Source: Pseudomonas sp. FP198 (GTDB lineage: Bacteria; Pseudomonadota; Gammaproteobacteria; Pseudomonadales; Pseudomonadaceae). Taken from it: a stretch of DNA of 64,000 nucleotides. Below the pieces are notes generated by a model that searched no databases, was not told where the DNA came from, and saw only the letters and a program-made list of their open reading frames with translations. The stretch is taken from assembly GCF_030687895.1 (NCBI RefSeq), contig NZ_CP117452.1:124001-188000 (forward strand). Direction: 5' to 3'. The position numbers and the translations under genes were made by a program. Below, piece after piece: positions 34,103 to 45,782 of this stretch (position 1 is its first letter; every line of letters begins with the position of its first letter).

Positions 34103-36208
34103 CTATGCGCGCATGCGGGTGATGCGAATGACCCCGGTCAGGGCGCGCAGTTTCTTGATCACGCGGGCCAGGTGCACACGGTCGTGCACGCTGACCACCA
34201 GTTGGACGACGCTGATCCGGCCGTCGCGTTCGTCCATGCTGATTTTCTCGATGTTGCCGTCGGCGGCGTTGACGCTGCTCGCCAGCAAGGCGATCAGGCC
34301 GCGCTGGTGTTCGAGTTCGACGCGCAGCTCGACGTTGAATTCGCCGGTGACATCCTTGGCCCACGAAAGCTGGATGCATTTTTCCGGGTTGTGGCGGATT
34401 TCGCTGATGTTGCGACAGTTGTCCAGGTGCACCACCATCCCCTTGCCGGCGGACAGGTGGCCGACGATCGGGTCGCCCGGGATCGGTGTGCAGCACTTGG
34501 CGTAGCTGAGCACCAGGCCCTCGGTACCGCGAATCGCCAGCGGACCTTCGGGGCTTGGCAGCTGTTCGCCTTCGCCGAGCAGGCGGCGGGCGACGACATA
34601 GGCCATGCGGTTGCCCAGGCCGATGTCTTCGAGCAGGTCTTCGATCAATTCGAGACGGTACTCGTTGAGCATGATCTGCACGCGCTCGGCCGGGATCTTG
34701 TCCAGCGAACTGTCGAAACCGTTCAGCACTTTGTTCAGCAGGCGCTCGCCAAGGCTGATGGATTCGGAGCGACGTTGCAGCTTCAGCGCGTGACGGATGT
34801 GCGTGCGGGCCTTGCCGGTGACCACGAAATTGAGCCACGCCGGGTTGGGCCGCGCGCCGGGGGCGCTGACGATCTCCACCGTCGAGCCGCTTTGCAGCGG
34901 TTCGGACAACGGGGCCAGGCGGCGATTGATGCGACAGGCGATGCAGCTGTTGCCGACGTCGGTGTGCACGGCGTAGGCGAAATCCACGGCGGTGGAGCCT
35001 TTGGGCAACTCCATGATCCGGCCCTTGGGCGTGAAGACGTAGACCTCGTCCGGGAACAGGTCGATCTTGACGCTCTCGATGAATTCCAGGGAGTTGCCGG
35101 CGCGTTGCTGCATTTCCAGCACACCCTTGACCCACTGACGGGCGCGGGCGTGAGTGCTCTTGGGCTGTTCATCGCCGCTGGATTTGTACAGCCAGTGGGC
35201 GGCGATGCCGTTGTTGGCCATCTCTTCCATTTCACGGGTACGGATCTGTATTTCGATCGGTACGCCATGCATGCCGAACAGCGTCGTGTGCAGCGACTGG
35301 TAGCCGTTGGCCTTGGGGATCGCGATGTAGTCCTTGAAGCGCCCCGGCAATGGCTTGTACAGATTATGCACAGCACCGAGCACGCGGTAGCAGGTATCGA
35401 CCTTGTCGACGATGATCCGGAACGCATAGACGTCCATGATCTCGTTGAAGGCCCGGCGCTTGCCGCGCATTTTCTTGTAGATGCCGTAGAGGTGTTTCTG
35501 CCGCCCGCTGACTTCGCCTTCGATGCCGTCGATCGCCAGGCAATGACTCAGCGACTCTTCGATCTTGTTGACGATTTCCTTGCGGTTGCCCCGGGCGCGC
35601 TTGACGGCCTGGTTGATCCGCGCCGAACGCATCGGGTGCATGGCCTTGAAACCCAGGTCCTCGAACTCGATGCGGATCGCGTGCATCCCCAGTCGGTTGG
35701 CGATGGGGGCATAGATTTCCAGGGTTTCCTTGGCGATGCGCCGGCGCTTTTCGCCGGACAGCACTTCCAGGGTGCGCATGTTGTGCAAGCGGTCGGCGAG
35801 CTTGACCAGGATCACCCGGATGTCGCGCGCCATGGCCATGGCCATCTTCTGGAAGTTCTCGGCCTGGGCCTCGGCCTTGGTCTCGAAGTTCATCTGGGTC
35901 AGCTTGCTGACCCCGTCGACCAGCTCGGCCACGGTTTCGCCGAACTGCGCTTGCAGCGCTTCCTTGGCAATGCCGGTGTCTTCGATCACGTCATGCAGCA
36001 TCGCCGCCATCAGGCTCTGATGGTCCATGTGCATGTCGGCAAGAATATTCGCCACCGCAAGCGGGTGCGTGACGTACGCCTCGCCGCTGCGGCGGCGCTG
36101 GCCGTCGTGGGCTTGTTCGGCGTAGAAATAGGCTCGGCGGACCAGGTTGACCTGGTCCGTGCCGAGGTAGGCCGATAAGCGATCGGCGAGGGCGTCTATG
36201 CTCGGCAT
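34103..36208 (-). CDS. spoT: bifunctional (p)ppGpp synthetase/hydrolase SpoT
   Basis: A 701-residue Rel/Spo homologue controlling the stringent response. Order of domains: HD hydrolase (HPLAVANILADMHMD, with the HD motif in AMLHDVIED, about residues 45-150), synthetase (about 240-350, YAFRIIVDKVDTCYRVLG), TGS (about 390-450, VYVFTPKGRIMELPKGST), and ACT at the C-terminus (about 625-700). The intact HD site marks it as SpoT and not RelA. It is co-transcribed with rpoZ (60-bp gap), which encodes a (p)ppGpp-binding RNA polymerase subunit. Confidence 0.97.
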   Translation of the reverse strand: MPSIDALADRLSAYLGTDQVNLVRRAYFYAEQAHDGQRRRSGEAYVTHPLAVANILADMHMDHQSLMAAMLHDVIEDTGIAKEALQAQFGETVAELVDGVSKLTQMNFETKAEAQAENFQKMAMAMARDIRVILVKLADRLHNMRTLEVLSGEKRRRIAKETLEIYAPIANRLGMHAIRIEFEDLGFKAMHPMRSARINQAVKRARGNRKEIVNKIEESLSHCLAIDGIEGEVSGRQKHLYGIYKKMRGKRRAFNEIMDVYAFRIIVDKVDTCYRVLGAVHNLYKPLPGRFKDYIAIPKANGYQSLHTTLFGMHGVPIEIQIRTREMEEMANNGIAAHWLYKSSGDEQPKSTHARARQWVKGVLEMQQRAGNSLEFIESVKIDLFPDEVYVFTPKGRIMELPKGSTAVDFAYAVHTDVGNSCIACRINRRLAPLSEPLQSGSTVEIVSAPGARPNPAWLNFVVTGKARTHIRHALKLQRRSESISLGERLLNKVLNGFDSSLDKIPAERVQIMLNEYRLELIEDLLEDIGLGNRMAYVVARRLLGEGEQLPSPEGPLAIRGTEGLVLSYAKCCTPIPGDPIVGHLSAGKGMVVHLDNCRNISEIRHNPEKCIQLSWAKDVTGEFNVELRVELEHQRGLIALLASSVNAADGNIEKISMDERDGRISVVQLVVSVHDRVHLARVIKKLRALTGVIRITRMRA

Positions 36209-36268
36209 GATGATGACTCCTGCCGTCTGCTGTGACCCCGCGCCGTGCTACGTCGACCAGGCATAGGC

Positions 36269-36532
36269 TTAGACCGCCTCGTTGGACTCGTCCTCGAACG
36301 CTGCGAACAGCGGTTCGTCTTCAACGATTTCAGCGTTGGCGATGAACTCGTAGCTCATCAGGCCTTCGGCGATTTCACGCAGCGCTACCACGGTAGGCTT
36401 GTCGTTTTCCCACTGGACCAACGGCTCTTTGCCACCGGTGGCCAGTTGACGGGCACGCTTGGTAGAGAGCATGACCAGCTCAAAGCGGTTTTCCACGTGT
36501 TCTAGGCAGTCTTCAACGGTTACGCGGGCCAT
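36269..36532 (-). CDS. rpoZ: RNA polymerase omega subunit
   Basis: An 87-residue omega subunit that helps assemble RNA polymerase and contributes to the (p)ppGpp site. Start [20 protein letters not shown] and [21 protein letters not shown] (motif spanning about 26-46) are diagnostic. I use the ATG at 36530-36532 with CGAGGAAT upstream; the longer open frame runs back through a terminator. It stands directly before spoT. Confidence 0.97.
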   Translation of the reverse strand: MARVTVEDCLEHVENRFELVMLSTKRARQLATGGKEPLVQWENDKPTVVALREIAEGLMSYEFIANAEIVEDEPLFAAFEDESNEAV

Positions 36533-36593
36533 GGTATTCCTCGGAGCGAATGCAATATGCGCGCTGCCCGGTTGGGCGAGCGGACTCGACAGT

Positions 36594-36633
36594 TTAAAAA
36601 AACACCAGCGTTTAGGGAAGCGCTGATTTTTTG
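36594..36633 (-). terminator. terminator between gmk and rpoZ
   Basis: Stem CAGCG..CGCTG around a TTTAGGGAAG loop, flanked by A and T tracts on both sides. On the minus strand TGTTTTTTT follows, so gmk transcription should end here and rpoZ-spoT use a separate promoter. Confidence 0.7.
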
Positions 36634-36699
36634 AGCAAACCCCTCGGCGCGCTGCGACTACCAATGTAAAGCCGTCGCAGCGGTTTTGGGAAGGGCTGT

Positions 36700-37326
<627 letters not shown>

Positions 37327-37332
37327 TTAGCC

Positions 37333-38196
37333 TTACTCAATGTTCTGCACTTGTTCGCGCATTTGTTCGATCAACACCTTGAGGTTGACCGCCGCCTGGG
37401 TGCTACGCGGGTCGAAGGCTTTGGAGCCCAGTGTATTGGCTTCGCGGTTGAGCTCCTGCATCAGGAAGTCGAGGCGGCGGCCGGCCGCGCCACCGGACTT
37501 GAGCACCCGGCGGACTTCGATGATGTGGGTGCTCAGGCGATCCAGTTCTTCGGCCACGTCGCTCTTCTGGGCGAGCATGACCATTTCCTGTTCCAGGCGC
37601 TGCGGGTCCAGCTCCGCCTTCATGTCGGCGAAGCGGTCGAGGACTTTCTGGCGCTGGGTGGCGAGCATCTGCGGAACGAGTTCGCGCAGGGTGGCGACGT
37701 CTTCTTCAATGGAGGTCAGGCGCTCGTTGATCAGTCGGGCCAGTTCCGCGCCTTCGCGCTCGCGGCCGGCCTTGAGCTCGTTCAGCCCTTGATTGAACAG
37801 CGCCAGCGCCTCGGCGTTCAGCGCCTGCGGGTCGCTCGCGTCGCCCACAAGTACGCCCGGCCAGGCCAGGACTTCCAGTGGGTTCAGGGCGGCGGGATTG
37901 TTGATCAGGCTGGCGACGGTTTCGGCGGCGGCGACCAATTGCGCGGCGCGCTCGCGGTCCACTTGCAAGGTTTTGCCGCTGCTCTCTTCGGTAAAGCGCA
38001 GGGTGCACTCCAGTTTGCCCCGGGACAGGCCCTGGCGCAGCGCTTCACGCACGCCGCCTTCGAGGTCGCGGAAGGACTCGGGCAAGCGCAGGTGCGGCTC
38101 CAGGTAACGGCTGTTGACCGAGCGCAGCTCCCAGCTCAGCGTGCCTTGGGCGCCGGCCTTTTCGACGCGGGCGAAGGCGGTCATGCTGTGCACCAT
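37333..38196 (-). CDS. yicC: YicC family endoribonuclease/stress protein
   Basis: A 287-residue YicC-like protein. Start [12 protein letters not shown] and the C-terminus [36 protein letters not shown] (last 36 residues, given as its two ends) are conserved. E. coli YicC is reported as an endoribonuclease that promotes decay of the small RNA RyhB. I use the ATG at 38194-38196; upstream in-frame codons extend into the region shared with rph. It is divergent from rph, with gmk downstream. Confidence 0.92.
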   Translation of the reverse strand: MVHSMTAFARVEKAGAQGTLSWELRSVNSRYLEPHLRLPESFRDLEGGVREALRQGLSRGKLECTLRFTEESSGKTLQVDRERAAQLVAAAETVASLINNPAALNPLEVLAWPGVLVGDASDPQALNAEALALFNQGLNELKAGREREGAELARLINERLTSIEEDVATLRELVPQMLATQRQKVLDRFADMKAELDPQRLEQEMVMLAQKSDVAEELDRLSTHIIEVRRVLKSGGAAGRRLDFLMQELNREANTLGSKAFDPRSTQAAVNLKVLIEQMREQVQNIE

Positions 38197-38460
38197 TGGG
38201 GTTCCTCGCAATGCAGGCCGGCCACAACCGTTGATTGTGGGGCCTGGGATCTGTGGGTGGATGCCGAAGGGCAGCAAAGGCGCAGGATTGTAGCGCAGTG
38301 GGACGCAAGCGCCCAAACAGCTCCGGTTACAAAGCGCTGCAGCCCGTCGGCCGGGGCTTTGAGTGCGTTCACCCGTCGCGTCAGTTTATTAGAACTGCCC
38401 TATGACGATTCGCGGCTCTATAATGCCGGCAGTTTTCCGTCCTCTGTACAGGTGTTCCCT

Positions 38461-39183
38461 ATGAAACGTCCAAGTGGTCGCGCTGCCGATCAGCTTCGCT
38501 CGATCCGCATTACCCGCAACTACACCAAACACGCCGAGGGATCTGTACTGGTGGAGTTCGGTGATACCAAGGTCATCTGCACCGTCAGCGTCGAAAACGG
38601 CGTGCCTCGTTTCCTCAAGGGCCAGGGCCAGGGTTGGTTGACTGCCGAATACGGCATGCTGCCGCGGGCTACCGGCGAGCGGAACCAGCGCGAGGCCAGT
38701 CGTGGCAAGCAGGGCGGACGGACCCTGGAAATCCAGCGTCTGATCGGTCGTTCGCTGCGTGCCGCGCTGGACATGTCCAAGCTGGGCGATGTGACGCTGT
38801 ATGTCGATTGCGACGTGATCCAGGCTGACGGCGGCACCCGCACCGCCTCCATCACCGGTGCCATGGTTGCGCTGGCCGATGCCTTGAAAGTGATCAAGAA
38901 GCGTGGCGGCCTCAAGGGCGGCGATCCGCTCAAGCAAATGATCGCCGCGGTGTCGGTGGGCATGTACCAGGGCGAGCCGGTGCTGGACCTGGATTACCTG
39001 GAGGACTCCGCCGCCGAGACCGACCTGAACGTGGTCATGACCAGCGCTGGCGGATTCATTGAGGTTCAGGGCACCGCCGAAGGCGCGCCGTTCCAGCCGG
39101 AAGAATTGACCGCTATGCTGGAGCTGGCGAAGAAAGGCATGAGCGAAATCTTCGAATTGCAAAAGGCCGCGTTGGCCGACTGA
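38461..39183 (+). CDS. rph: ribonuclease PH
   Basis: A 240-residue phosphorolytic 3'-5' exoribonuclease that trims tRNA precursors. Start [21 protein letters not shown], the RSLRAALDM block and the phosphate-binding [14 protein letters not shown] region are canonical, and the length is normal. The ATG at 38461 is the only start that matches the family; the frame is open for 1.7 kb upstream only because of high GC. It is divergent from yicC. Confidence 0.97.
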   Translation: MKRPSGRAADQLRSIRITRNYTKHAEGSVLVEFGDTKVICTVSVENGVPRFLKGQGQGWLTAEYGMLPRATGERNQREASRGKQGGRTLEIQRLIGRSLRAALDMSKLGDVTLYVDCDVIQADGGTRTASITGAMVALADALKVIKKRGGLKGGDPLKQMIAAVSVGMYQGEPVLDLDYLEDSAAETDLNVVMTSAGGFIEVQGTAEGAPFQPEELTAMLELAKKGMSEIFELQKAALAD

Positions 39184-39214
39184 TTTTTTTTGCGCTTCAG
39201 ACAAGGAGAGTGTC

Positions 39215-39583
39215 ATGAGTGATGAGCAAGTCCTGTTGCCCCAGCCGAGCAGAGAAGCGCGGCAGTGGGCAATGTTTTGTCACCTGTCTGCACTATTGGG
39301 CATTTTCATTCCGTTCGGTTCGCTGATCGCGCCGCTGGTCATCTGGCAGGTCAAGCGTGAATCCGACCCGTTCATCGATGCCCAAGGCAAGGAAGCGCTG
39401 AACTTCCAGATCACTGTGGCGATCGCCGCGGCGATCAGTCTGCTGCTGATGATCGTGGTGATTGGTTTCTTCCTGTTTGGCCTGGTGGCCATTGGTGCGT
39501 TGGTGCTGACCATCATTGCTGGCGTGAAGGCCAATGAAGGGCAGCCATATCGGTATCCGTTTACCTGGCGGTTGGTCAAATAA
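39215..39583 (+). CDS. DUF4870 membrane protein
   Basis: A 122-residue protein of the DUF4870 (Tic20-like) type: N-terminal WAMFCHLSALLGIFIPFGSL, the conserved FIDAQGKEALNFQ motif, and about three membrane helices. Function unknown. AAGGAGAG precedes the ATG. It follows rph by 31 bp, and a hypothetical protein of this kind also sits next to rph in P. aeruginosa. Confidence 0.85.
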   Translation: MSDEQVLLPQPSREARQWAMFCHLSALLGIFIPFGSLIAPLVIWQVKRESDPFIDAQGKEALNFQITVAIAAAISLLLMIVVIGFFLFGLVAIGALVLTIIAGVKANEGQPYRYPFTWRLVK

Positions 39584-39603
39584 CGATCAGCAAAAACCTG
39601 CCC

Positions 39604-39694
39604 TGTGGGAGCGAGCCTGCTCGCGATGGCGATCTATCAGTCAATATTGATGTCGGCTGACCCATCGCTTTCGCGAGCAGGCTCGCTCCCACAG
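39604..39694. repeat. REP pair (class A, inverted)
   Basis: TGTGGGAGCGAGCCTGCTCG at 39604 onward and the inverted GCTTTCGCGAGCAGGCTCGC copy ending at 39694, just downstream of the DUF4870 gene and before a terminator. Confidence 0.85.
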
Positions 39695-39711
39695 TGGTTT
39701 CCGGCGCTCAC

Positions 39712-39741
39712 AAAAAAACCGACATTACTGTCGGTTTTTTT
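39712..39741. terminator. bidirectional terminator DUF4870/crc
   Basis: A7-CCGACA-TTAC-TGTCGG-T7 is a textbook bidirectional rho-independent terminator between the convergent DUF4870 gene and crc. Confidence 0.92.
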
Positions 39742-39757
39742 GTGGGTGAAAGGACGC

Positions 39758-40537
39758 TTAGATGGTCAGCGTCCAGTCGTAATCCACGATCAGCGGCGCA
39801 TGCTGCGAGAACCGCGGCTGGCGTGGCAGGCGGGCGCTGCGGACGAAGCGGCGCAGCCCGGGCGTCAGCAGCTGGTAGTCGAAGCGCCAGCCGAGGTTGA
39901 GCATCTCTGCCTGCTCGTTATCCGGCCACCAGCTGTACTGGTCGCCTTCGCGGCTGACTTCGCGCAAGGCATCGACATAACCCATGTTGCCGATGATCTC
40001 GTCCATCCAGGCCCGTTCCGGCGCCAGGAAGCCAGGCGACTGCTGGCTGTCGCGCCAGTTCTTGATATCCAGCTTCTGTTGCGCCACGTACAGCGAGCCA
40101 CAGTAGATGTACTCGCGACGTTTGCGCCGCTGTTTATCAAGGTAACGGGCGAAGTCGTCCATCAACTTGAATTTCTGATTCAAATCTTCATCGCCGTTCT
40201 GCCCCGAAGGGAGCAGCAAGGTCGCGATGCTGACCTTGTCGAAATCGGCTTGCAGGTAGCGCCCGTAGCGGTCCGCCGTCTCGAAACCGAGACCGTTGAT
40301 GACAGCCTTCGGTTGCAGCCGCGAGTACAAAGCCACGCCACCCTGGGCGGGGACTTCGGCATCGCAGGCGTAAAGGAAGTAACCGTCCAGTTGGAAGGCT
40401 GCATCGTCCAGTTCAAAGGCGGAGGCGCGGGTGTCCTGCAGGCAGATGACGTCGGCATTCTGTGCTTGCAGCCAACTGAGCAAACCACGCTCCACTGCAG
40501 CCTGAATACCATTGACGTTCACACTGATGATCCGCAT
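39758..40537 (-). CDS. crc: catabolite repression control protein Crc
   Basis: A 259-residue protein of the exonuclease III/endonuclease fold that, with Hfq, blocks translation of catabolic mRNAs when preferred carbon sources are present. Start MRIISVNVNGIQAAVERGL and the length match Crc of other pseudomonads; known Crc has no nuclease activity. The ATG at 40535-40537 is chosen over one 12 bases upstream because it gives the canonical N-terminus. It is divergent from pyrE, the conserved position of crc. Confidence 0.95.
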   Translation of the reverse strand: MRIISVNVNGIQAAVERGLLSWLQAQNADVICLQDTRASAFELDDAAFQLDGYFLYACDAEVPAQGGVALYSRLQPKAVINGLGFETADRYGRYLQADFDKVSIATLLLPSGQNGDEDLNQKFKLMDDFARYLDKQRRKRREYIYCGSLYVAQQKLDIKNWRDSQQSPGFLAPERAWMDEIIGNMGYVDALREVSREGDQYSWWPDNEQAEMLNLGWRFDYQLLTPGLRRFVRSARLPRQPRFSQHAPLIVDYDWTLTI

Positions 40538-40558
40538 AAATGGCCCCAAAAATCACGT

Positions 40559-40575
40559 GCGTGTATGATACACGC
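40559..40575. promoter_or_regulatory. perfect inverted repeat between crc and pyrE
   Basis: GCGTGTA-TGA-TACACGC is a perfect 7-bp inverted repeat inside the 82-bp divergent spacer. It overlaps a TATGAT hexamer, a possible -10 element, so it could be an operator for one or both genes. No regulator can be named from it. Confidence 0.45.
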
Positions 40576-40619
40576 CGTCTACCTATTTAGCTAAATCCGC
40601 GGTATTTGAGGCTTTTTTC

Positions 40620-41264
40620 ATGCAGGCGTATCAGCGCGATTTCATTCGCTTTGCCATCGATCGCGGCGTTTTGCGCTTCGGTGAATTCACCCTCAAGTCC
40701 GGGCGCACCAGCCCGTACTTCTTCAACGCCGGCCTGTTCAACAGCGGAACCGCCCTGGCGCAGTTGGGCCGCTTCTATGCCGCGGCCATCGTTGAAAGCG
40801 GCATTCCGTTCGACGTGCTGTTCGGCCCGGCCTACAAGGGCATCCCATTGGCCGCCACTACCGCCGTCGCCCTGGCCGAGCACCATGACCGTGACCTGCC
40901 CTGGTGCTTCAACCGCAAGGAAGCCAAGGCTCACGGTGAAGGCGGAAGCCTGGTCGGCGCGCCGTTGACCGGCGAAGTGCTGATCATCGACGACGTCATC
41001 ACCGCCGGTACCGCCATTCGCGAGGTGATGCAGATCATCGCTTCCCAGGAAGGCGCCAAGGCTGCCGGCGTGCTGATCGCCCTGAACCGCCAGGAGCGCG
41101 GCAACGGCGAGCTGTCGGCGATCCAGGAAGTGGAGCGCGACTTCGGTATCCCGGTGATCAGCATTGTGTCGCTGAACCAGGTGCTGGAGTTCTTGGCTGA
41201 CGATCCGCAGCTCAAGCAGCATTTGCCGGCGGTTGAGGCCTATCGCGCCCAGTTCGGCGTTTAA
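40620..41264 (+). CDS. pyrE: orotate phosphoribosyltransferase
   Basis: A 214-residue enzyme that makes OMP from orotate and PRPP in pyrimidine synthesis. The PRPP-binding motif [14 protein letters not shown] (about 120-133), the [16 protein letters not shown] block and the catalytic-loop segment [13 protein letters not shown] are canonical. Divergent from crc. Confidence 0.97.
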   Translation: MQAYQRDFIRFAIDRGVLRFGEFTLKSGRTSPYFFNAGLFNSGTALAQLGRFYAAAIVESGIPFDVLFGPAYKGIPLAATTAVALAEHHDRDLPWCFNRKEAKAHGEGGSLVGAPLTGEVLIIDDVITAGTAIREVMQIIASQEGAKAAGVLIALNRQERGNGELSAIQEVERDFGIPVISIVSLNQVLEFLADDPQLKQHLPAVEAYRAQFGV

Positions 41265-41278
41265 ATGGTTTTTGATCT

Positions 41279-41308
41279 TGTGGCGAGGGAGCAAGCTCCC
41301 TCGCCACA
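41279..41308. repeat. single REP palindrome (class C)
   Basis: TGTGGCGAGGGAGCAAGCTC continues as CCTCGCCACA: a 30-bp near-perfect palindrome, here collapsed to one compact hairpin and not a spaced pair. Just downstream of pyrE. Confidence 0.8.
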
Positions 41309-41334
41309 AAAGCTCATCTGAAAAGTGAAATAAA

Positions 41335-41371
41335 AAGACCCCGCTCAACCAGGTTGAGCGGGGTCTTTTTT
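41335..41371. terminator. bidirectional terminator pyrE/argB
   Basis: GACCCCGCTCAACC / GGTTGAGCGGGGTC forms a 14-bp perfect inverted repeat with T7 on the plus side and A5 on the other, between convergent pyrE and argB. Confidence 0.93.
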
Positions 41372-41383
41372 TACAGGTGTCGC

Positions 41384-42289
<906 letters not shown>

Positions 42290-42313
42290 TCAGGGCTCCG
42301 GTGGTGATTCAAA

Positions 42314-43711
42314 TCAGAACGGTAGTTGGAGATCAGGTGCAACACGCTTGAGTTGGCTGTGGAACACATCCTTGATGCGCTGCAGTTCAGCCTCGTTGTC
42401 GGCCTCGAAACGCAGCACCAGCACCGGTGTGGTGTTGGAGGCGCGAACCAGGCCCCAGCCTTGTGGGTAGTCGACCCGCACACCGTCGATGGTGGTCAGT
42501 TCGGCGCCTTCGCCCCACTGGGCGTCGTGCAGTGCATCAATGATGCTGAATTTGCTCTCTTCGGTCACATGGATATTGATTTCCGGCGTAGAAATATCGT
42601 TCGGGAAGGTCGCGAACAGTTCTTCGGCGGTGGATTTCTCCTTGCTGAGGATTTCCAGCAGGCGTGCCGCGCTGTAGATGCCGTCATCAAAACCGAACCA
42701 GCGCTCCTTGAAGAAGATATGGCCGCTCATTTCGCCGGCCAGCAGGGCGCCGCTCTGTTTCATTTTTTTCTTGATCAGCGAGTGGCCGGTTTTCCACATG
42801 AGTGGGCGACCGCCATATTCCTTGATCAGCGGCACCAGGCGACGGGTGCACTTCACGTCGAAGATGATCTCGGCGTCGGGGTTGCGTGCCACCACGTCCT
42901 TGGCGAACAGCATCAGCAGGCGGTCCGGAAACACCACGCTGCCGGTATTGGTCACCACACCCACGCGGTCACCGTCGCCGTCGAAGGCCAGGCCCAGGTC
43001 AGCGTTGGTTTCCTTGACCTTGGCGATCAGGTCCTCAAGATTTTCCAGCTTGCCCGGATCCGGGTGATGGTTGGGGAAGTTGCCGTCGACGTCGCAGAAC
43101 AACGGGATGACTTCACAGTTCAGCGCTTCGATCAGTTGCGGAGCGATGACGCCGGCCGCGCCGTTGCCGCAATCGACCACGACTTTCAGGCGGCGGGCCA
43201 GTTTCACGTCCTTGACGATTTCGTCGTTGTAGCGCGGGAGGATATCGACCTTGGTCACGCTGCCCTGGCCACTGCTCAGGTCATTGGTCTTGAGGCGGGT
43301 GTGCAGGGCCTGGATCTGCTCGTTGGCGAGGGTGTCGCCGGCGATGACGATCTTGAAGCCGTTGTAGTTCGACGGGTTGTGGCTGCCGGTGAGCATCACG
43401 CCGGATTTTCCGGCGAGGACATTGGCGGCGTAGTAAAGCGCCGGGGTCGGCACCAGGCCGACGTCGCTGACGTGGCAACCGCTGTCGGCAAGGCCTTTGA
43501 TCAACTGCTCGACCAGCTCCGGGCCGGACAAGCGACCGTCGCGGCCGACGTTCACGTTCGGTTCGCCCTGGGCCAGGCTCTGGGAGCCGATGGCGCGGCC
43601 GATCCAGTAGGCGGTTTCAGCCGTCAGGGTTTCCGGCACGACGCCACGGATGTCGTAGGCGCGGAAGATGCTGTCAGGGAAGATCGGGGCGATTGCGGCT
43701 GGGGTGTTCAT
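42314..43711 (-). CDS. algC: phosphomannomutase/phosphoglucomutase AlgC
   Basis: A 465-residue alpha-D-phosphohexomutase that interconverts the 1- and 6-phosphates of mannose and glucose. It supplies alginate, LPS core and rhamnolipid precursors. The catalytic phosphoserine is in TGSHNPSNYNG (Ser110), the metal site is DGDGDRVG, and the sugar site is GEMSGHIFF. Length matches P. aeruginosa AlgC. The gene lies between dut and argB. Confidence 0.96.
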   Translation of the reverse strand: MNTPAAIAPIFPDSIFRAYDIRGVVPETLTAETAYWIGRAIGSQSLAQGEPNVNVGRDGRLSGPELVEQLIKGLADSGCHVSDVGLVPTPALYYAANVLAGKSGVMLTGSHNPSNYNGFKIVIAGDTLANEQIQALHTRLKTNDLSSGQGSVTKVDILPRYNDEIVKDVKLARRLKVVVDCGNGAAGVIAPQLIEALNCEVIPLFCDVDGNFPNHHPDPGKLENLEDLIAKVKETNADLGLAFDGDGDRVGVVTNTGSVVFPDRLLMLFAKDVVARNPDAEIIFDVKCTRRLVPLIKEYGGRPLMWKTGHSLIKKKMKQSGALLAGEMSGHIFFKERWFGFDDGIYSAARLLEILSKEKSTAEELFATFPNDISTPEINIHVTEESKFSIIDALHDAQWGEGAELTTIDGVRVDYPQGWGLVRASNTTPVLVLRFEADNEAELQRIKDVFHSQLKRVAPDLQLPF

Positions 43712-43968
43712 GGGCGGGGCGCTCTATCAGGAAAGTGACTGGACAGGCCGACGACGGGCGTCGGCAGGCTCAAGCTGAAGGGTATGACGGCGTTTTTGAC
43801 AGAGAGTTCGCGGTGGGAAAGTGCCATGAGACAGCGTTACCCCAGCCCGAACGGTCTAAAACGTTGATTCCGGATGGGAAACGTCGCCTGGAGCCGTTGC
43901 GCATTTTTCGTCCTGAAACAGAAGCTTAATAAAGCGGCCGGGCCTGCTGTCCGGCCCGAGCAGCCGGA
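43712..43968. other. algC upstream region
   Basis: A 257-bp gap with no credible gene. It holds the presumed algC promoter and, at its right end, the hairpin past dut (43939-43958: CGGGCC, 8-nt loop, GGCCCG), which on the minus strand runs into CTTTATT and may partly terminate coaBC-dut transcripts. Confidence 0.4.
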
Positions 43969-44424
43969 TCAGTGGCTACCGGAGTGGCCGAAACCGCCGG
44001 CGCCGCGCTGGCTCTCGTCGAATTCCTCGACCAATTCGAAATGGGCCTGGACCACCGGCACCAGCACCAGTTGGGCAATGCGTTCGCCCACGGCGATGTT
44101 GAAAGCGGTCTGGCCGCGATTCCAGCAGGACACCATCAGTTCGCCCTGGTAGTCGGAGTCGATCAGGCCCACCAGGTTGCCCAGCACGATGCCGTGCTTA
44201 TGGCCCAGGCCCGAGCGCGGCAGAATCAGCGCGGCGAGGCCCGGATCGCCGATGTAGACCGACAGGCCGGTGGGTATCAGTAGGGTCTGGCCCGGTTCCA
44301 GGATCGTGTCCTGCTTGAGCATCGCCCGCAGATCGAGGCCGGCTGAGCCCGGCGTGGCGTACTGCGGCAGCGGGAATTCACTGCCGATGCGAGGGTCGAG
44401 GATCTTGGCTTGTAGAGCGTGCAT
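43969..44424 (-). CDS. dut: dUTP diphosphatase
   Basis: A 151-residue trimeric dUTPase that removes dUTP and makes dUMP. The five family motifs are visible: [43 protein letters not shown] and the C-terminal arm [10 protein letters not shown]. The ATG at 44422-44424 gives the standard length; the longer frame upstream is inside coaBC. It follows coaBC by 5 bp, the usual coaBC-dut operon. Confidence 0.96.
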   Translation of the reverse strand: MHALQAKILDPRIGSEFPLPQYATPGSAGLDLRAMLKQDTILEPGQTLLIPTGLSVYIGDPGLAALILPRSGLGHKHGIVLGNLVGLIDSDYQGELMVSCWNRGQTAFNIAVGERIAQLVLVPVVQAHFELVEEFDESQRGAGGFGHSGSH

Positions 44425-44429
44425 TGAAA

Positions 44430-45638
44430 TTAAACCTGGTTCAGCCGTTCGGCGATGAAAGTGATCAGTTGGCGGGCAATCTTGCCCTTGCTGGTCTGGG
44501 CGAAAAGCGTGGCGTGCAACTGGCGGTCGATCACGCTGCAGGCGTTCTCTTCGCTGTTGAAGCCGATGCTCGGGTTGGCGACGTCGTTGGCGACGATCAG
44601 GTCCAGATTCTTGTCCTTGAGCTTGCGCGCGGCGTAATCGAGGAGGTGTTCGGTTTCGGCGGCAAAACCGACGCTGAATGGACGATCGGGACGGGTGGCG
44701 ATGGTGGCCAGGATGTCCGGGTTGCGTACCATTTGCAGGAGCAGGCCATCGCCGCTCGTAGGGTCTTTCTTCAATTTTTGCGGCGCAACGACTTCGGGGC
44801 GGTAGTCCGCCACCGCCGCCGAGGCGATGAACAGGTCGCACGGGATCGATGCCTCACAGGCCGCAAGCATGTCCCGGGCGCTGACGACGTCGATGCGGGT
44901 CACCCGATCCGGGGTCGGCAGGTGCACCGGCCCGGTGATCAGCGTCACCCGCGCACCCGCCTCGACCGCGGCTTCGGCCAGTGCGAAGCCCATTTTCCCC
45001 GAGCTGTGGTTGGTGATGTAGCGCACCGGGTCGATGTTTTCCTGGGTCGGGCCGGCGGTAATCAGCACATGCTTGCCGGTCAGCGCCTGGCGCTGGAAGC
45101 AGTCGGCGGCGCACTGAACCAGGTCGTTGGCTTCGAGCATGCGGCCCATGCCGACATCGCCGCAGGCCTGGCTGCCAGAGGCTGGGCCAAAGACTTTCAG
45201 ATCGCGGCTTTCGAGCAGTTGCAGGTTGGCCTGGGTGGCGGGGTCGCGCCACATGGCCTGGTTCATGGCCGGCGCCACGGCGACCACGGCGTCGGTAGCG
45301 AGTACGAGGGTGGTCAGCAGGTCGTTGGCGATGCCCTGGGCCAGGCGGGCGATCAGGTCGGCCGTGGCCGGGGCGATCAGCACCAGGTCAGCCCATTTGG
45401 CCAGCTCGATATGACCCATGGCGGCCTCGGCCGCCGGGTCGAGCAGATCCAGGTGGACCGGGTGTCCGGACAAGGCCTGCATGGTCAGCGGGGTGATGAA
45501 CTCACTGCCGCCGCGGGTCATGACGACCCGTACTTCGGCGCCCTGGTCGATAAGCCTGCGAACCAGCTCGGCGCTCTTGTAGGCGGCAATGCCGCCGCCG
45601 ACGCCCAGAACGATGCGTTTCCGATACAGCCGCTGCAT
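44430..45638 (-). CDS. coaBC: bifunctional phosphopantothenoylcysteine decarboxylase/synthetase CoaBC
   Basis: A 402-residue coenzyme A biosynthesis enzyme. The N-terminal half is the FMN-dependent CoaC decarboxylase ([44 protein letters not shown]). The C-terminal half is the CoaB synthetase ([32 protein letters not shown]). Operon with dut downstream; divergent from radC. Confidence 0.96.
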   Translation of the reverse strand: MQRLYRKRIVLGVGGGIAAYKSAELVRRLIDQGAEVRVVMTRGGSEFITPLTMQALSGHPVHLDLLDPAAEAAMGHIELAKWADLVLIAPATADLIARLAQGIANDLLTTLVLATDAVVAVAPAMNQAMWRDPATQANLQLLESRDLKVFGPASGSQACGDVGMGRMLEANDLVQCAADCFQRQALTGKHVLITAGPTQENIDPVRYITNHSSGKMGFALAEAAVEAGARVTLITGPVHLPTPDRVTRIDVVSARDMLAACEASIPCDLFIASAAVADYRPEVVAPQKLKKDPTSGDGLLLQMVRNPDILATIATRPDRPFSVGFAAETEHLLDYAARKLKDKNLDLIVANDVANPSIGFNSEENACSVIDRQLHATLFAQTSKGKIARQLITFIAERLNQV

Positions 45639-45782
45639 AGGCCTGCCTTTCGATTTTAATGGTCAGTGCGGGGCGAACCCTCGGCAGCAGCCTGCCTGGG
45701 TACAAATCGCCTGCAAAAAAGATGGGCTAAGATATCACAGCGTCCGCTACGGAACAGCGGCGCCCATTATCAGGGAGATGCC

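Noticed and set aside
43693..43929. Small open frame upstream of algC
   Set aside because: No ribosome binding site, atypical composition and overlap with the algC start; treated as non-coding.
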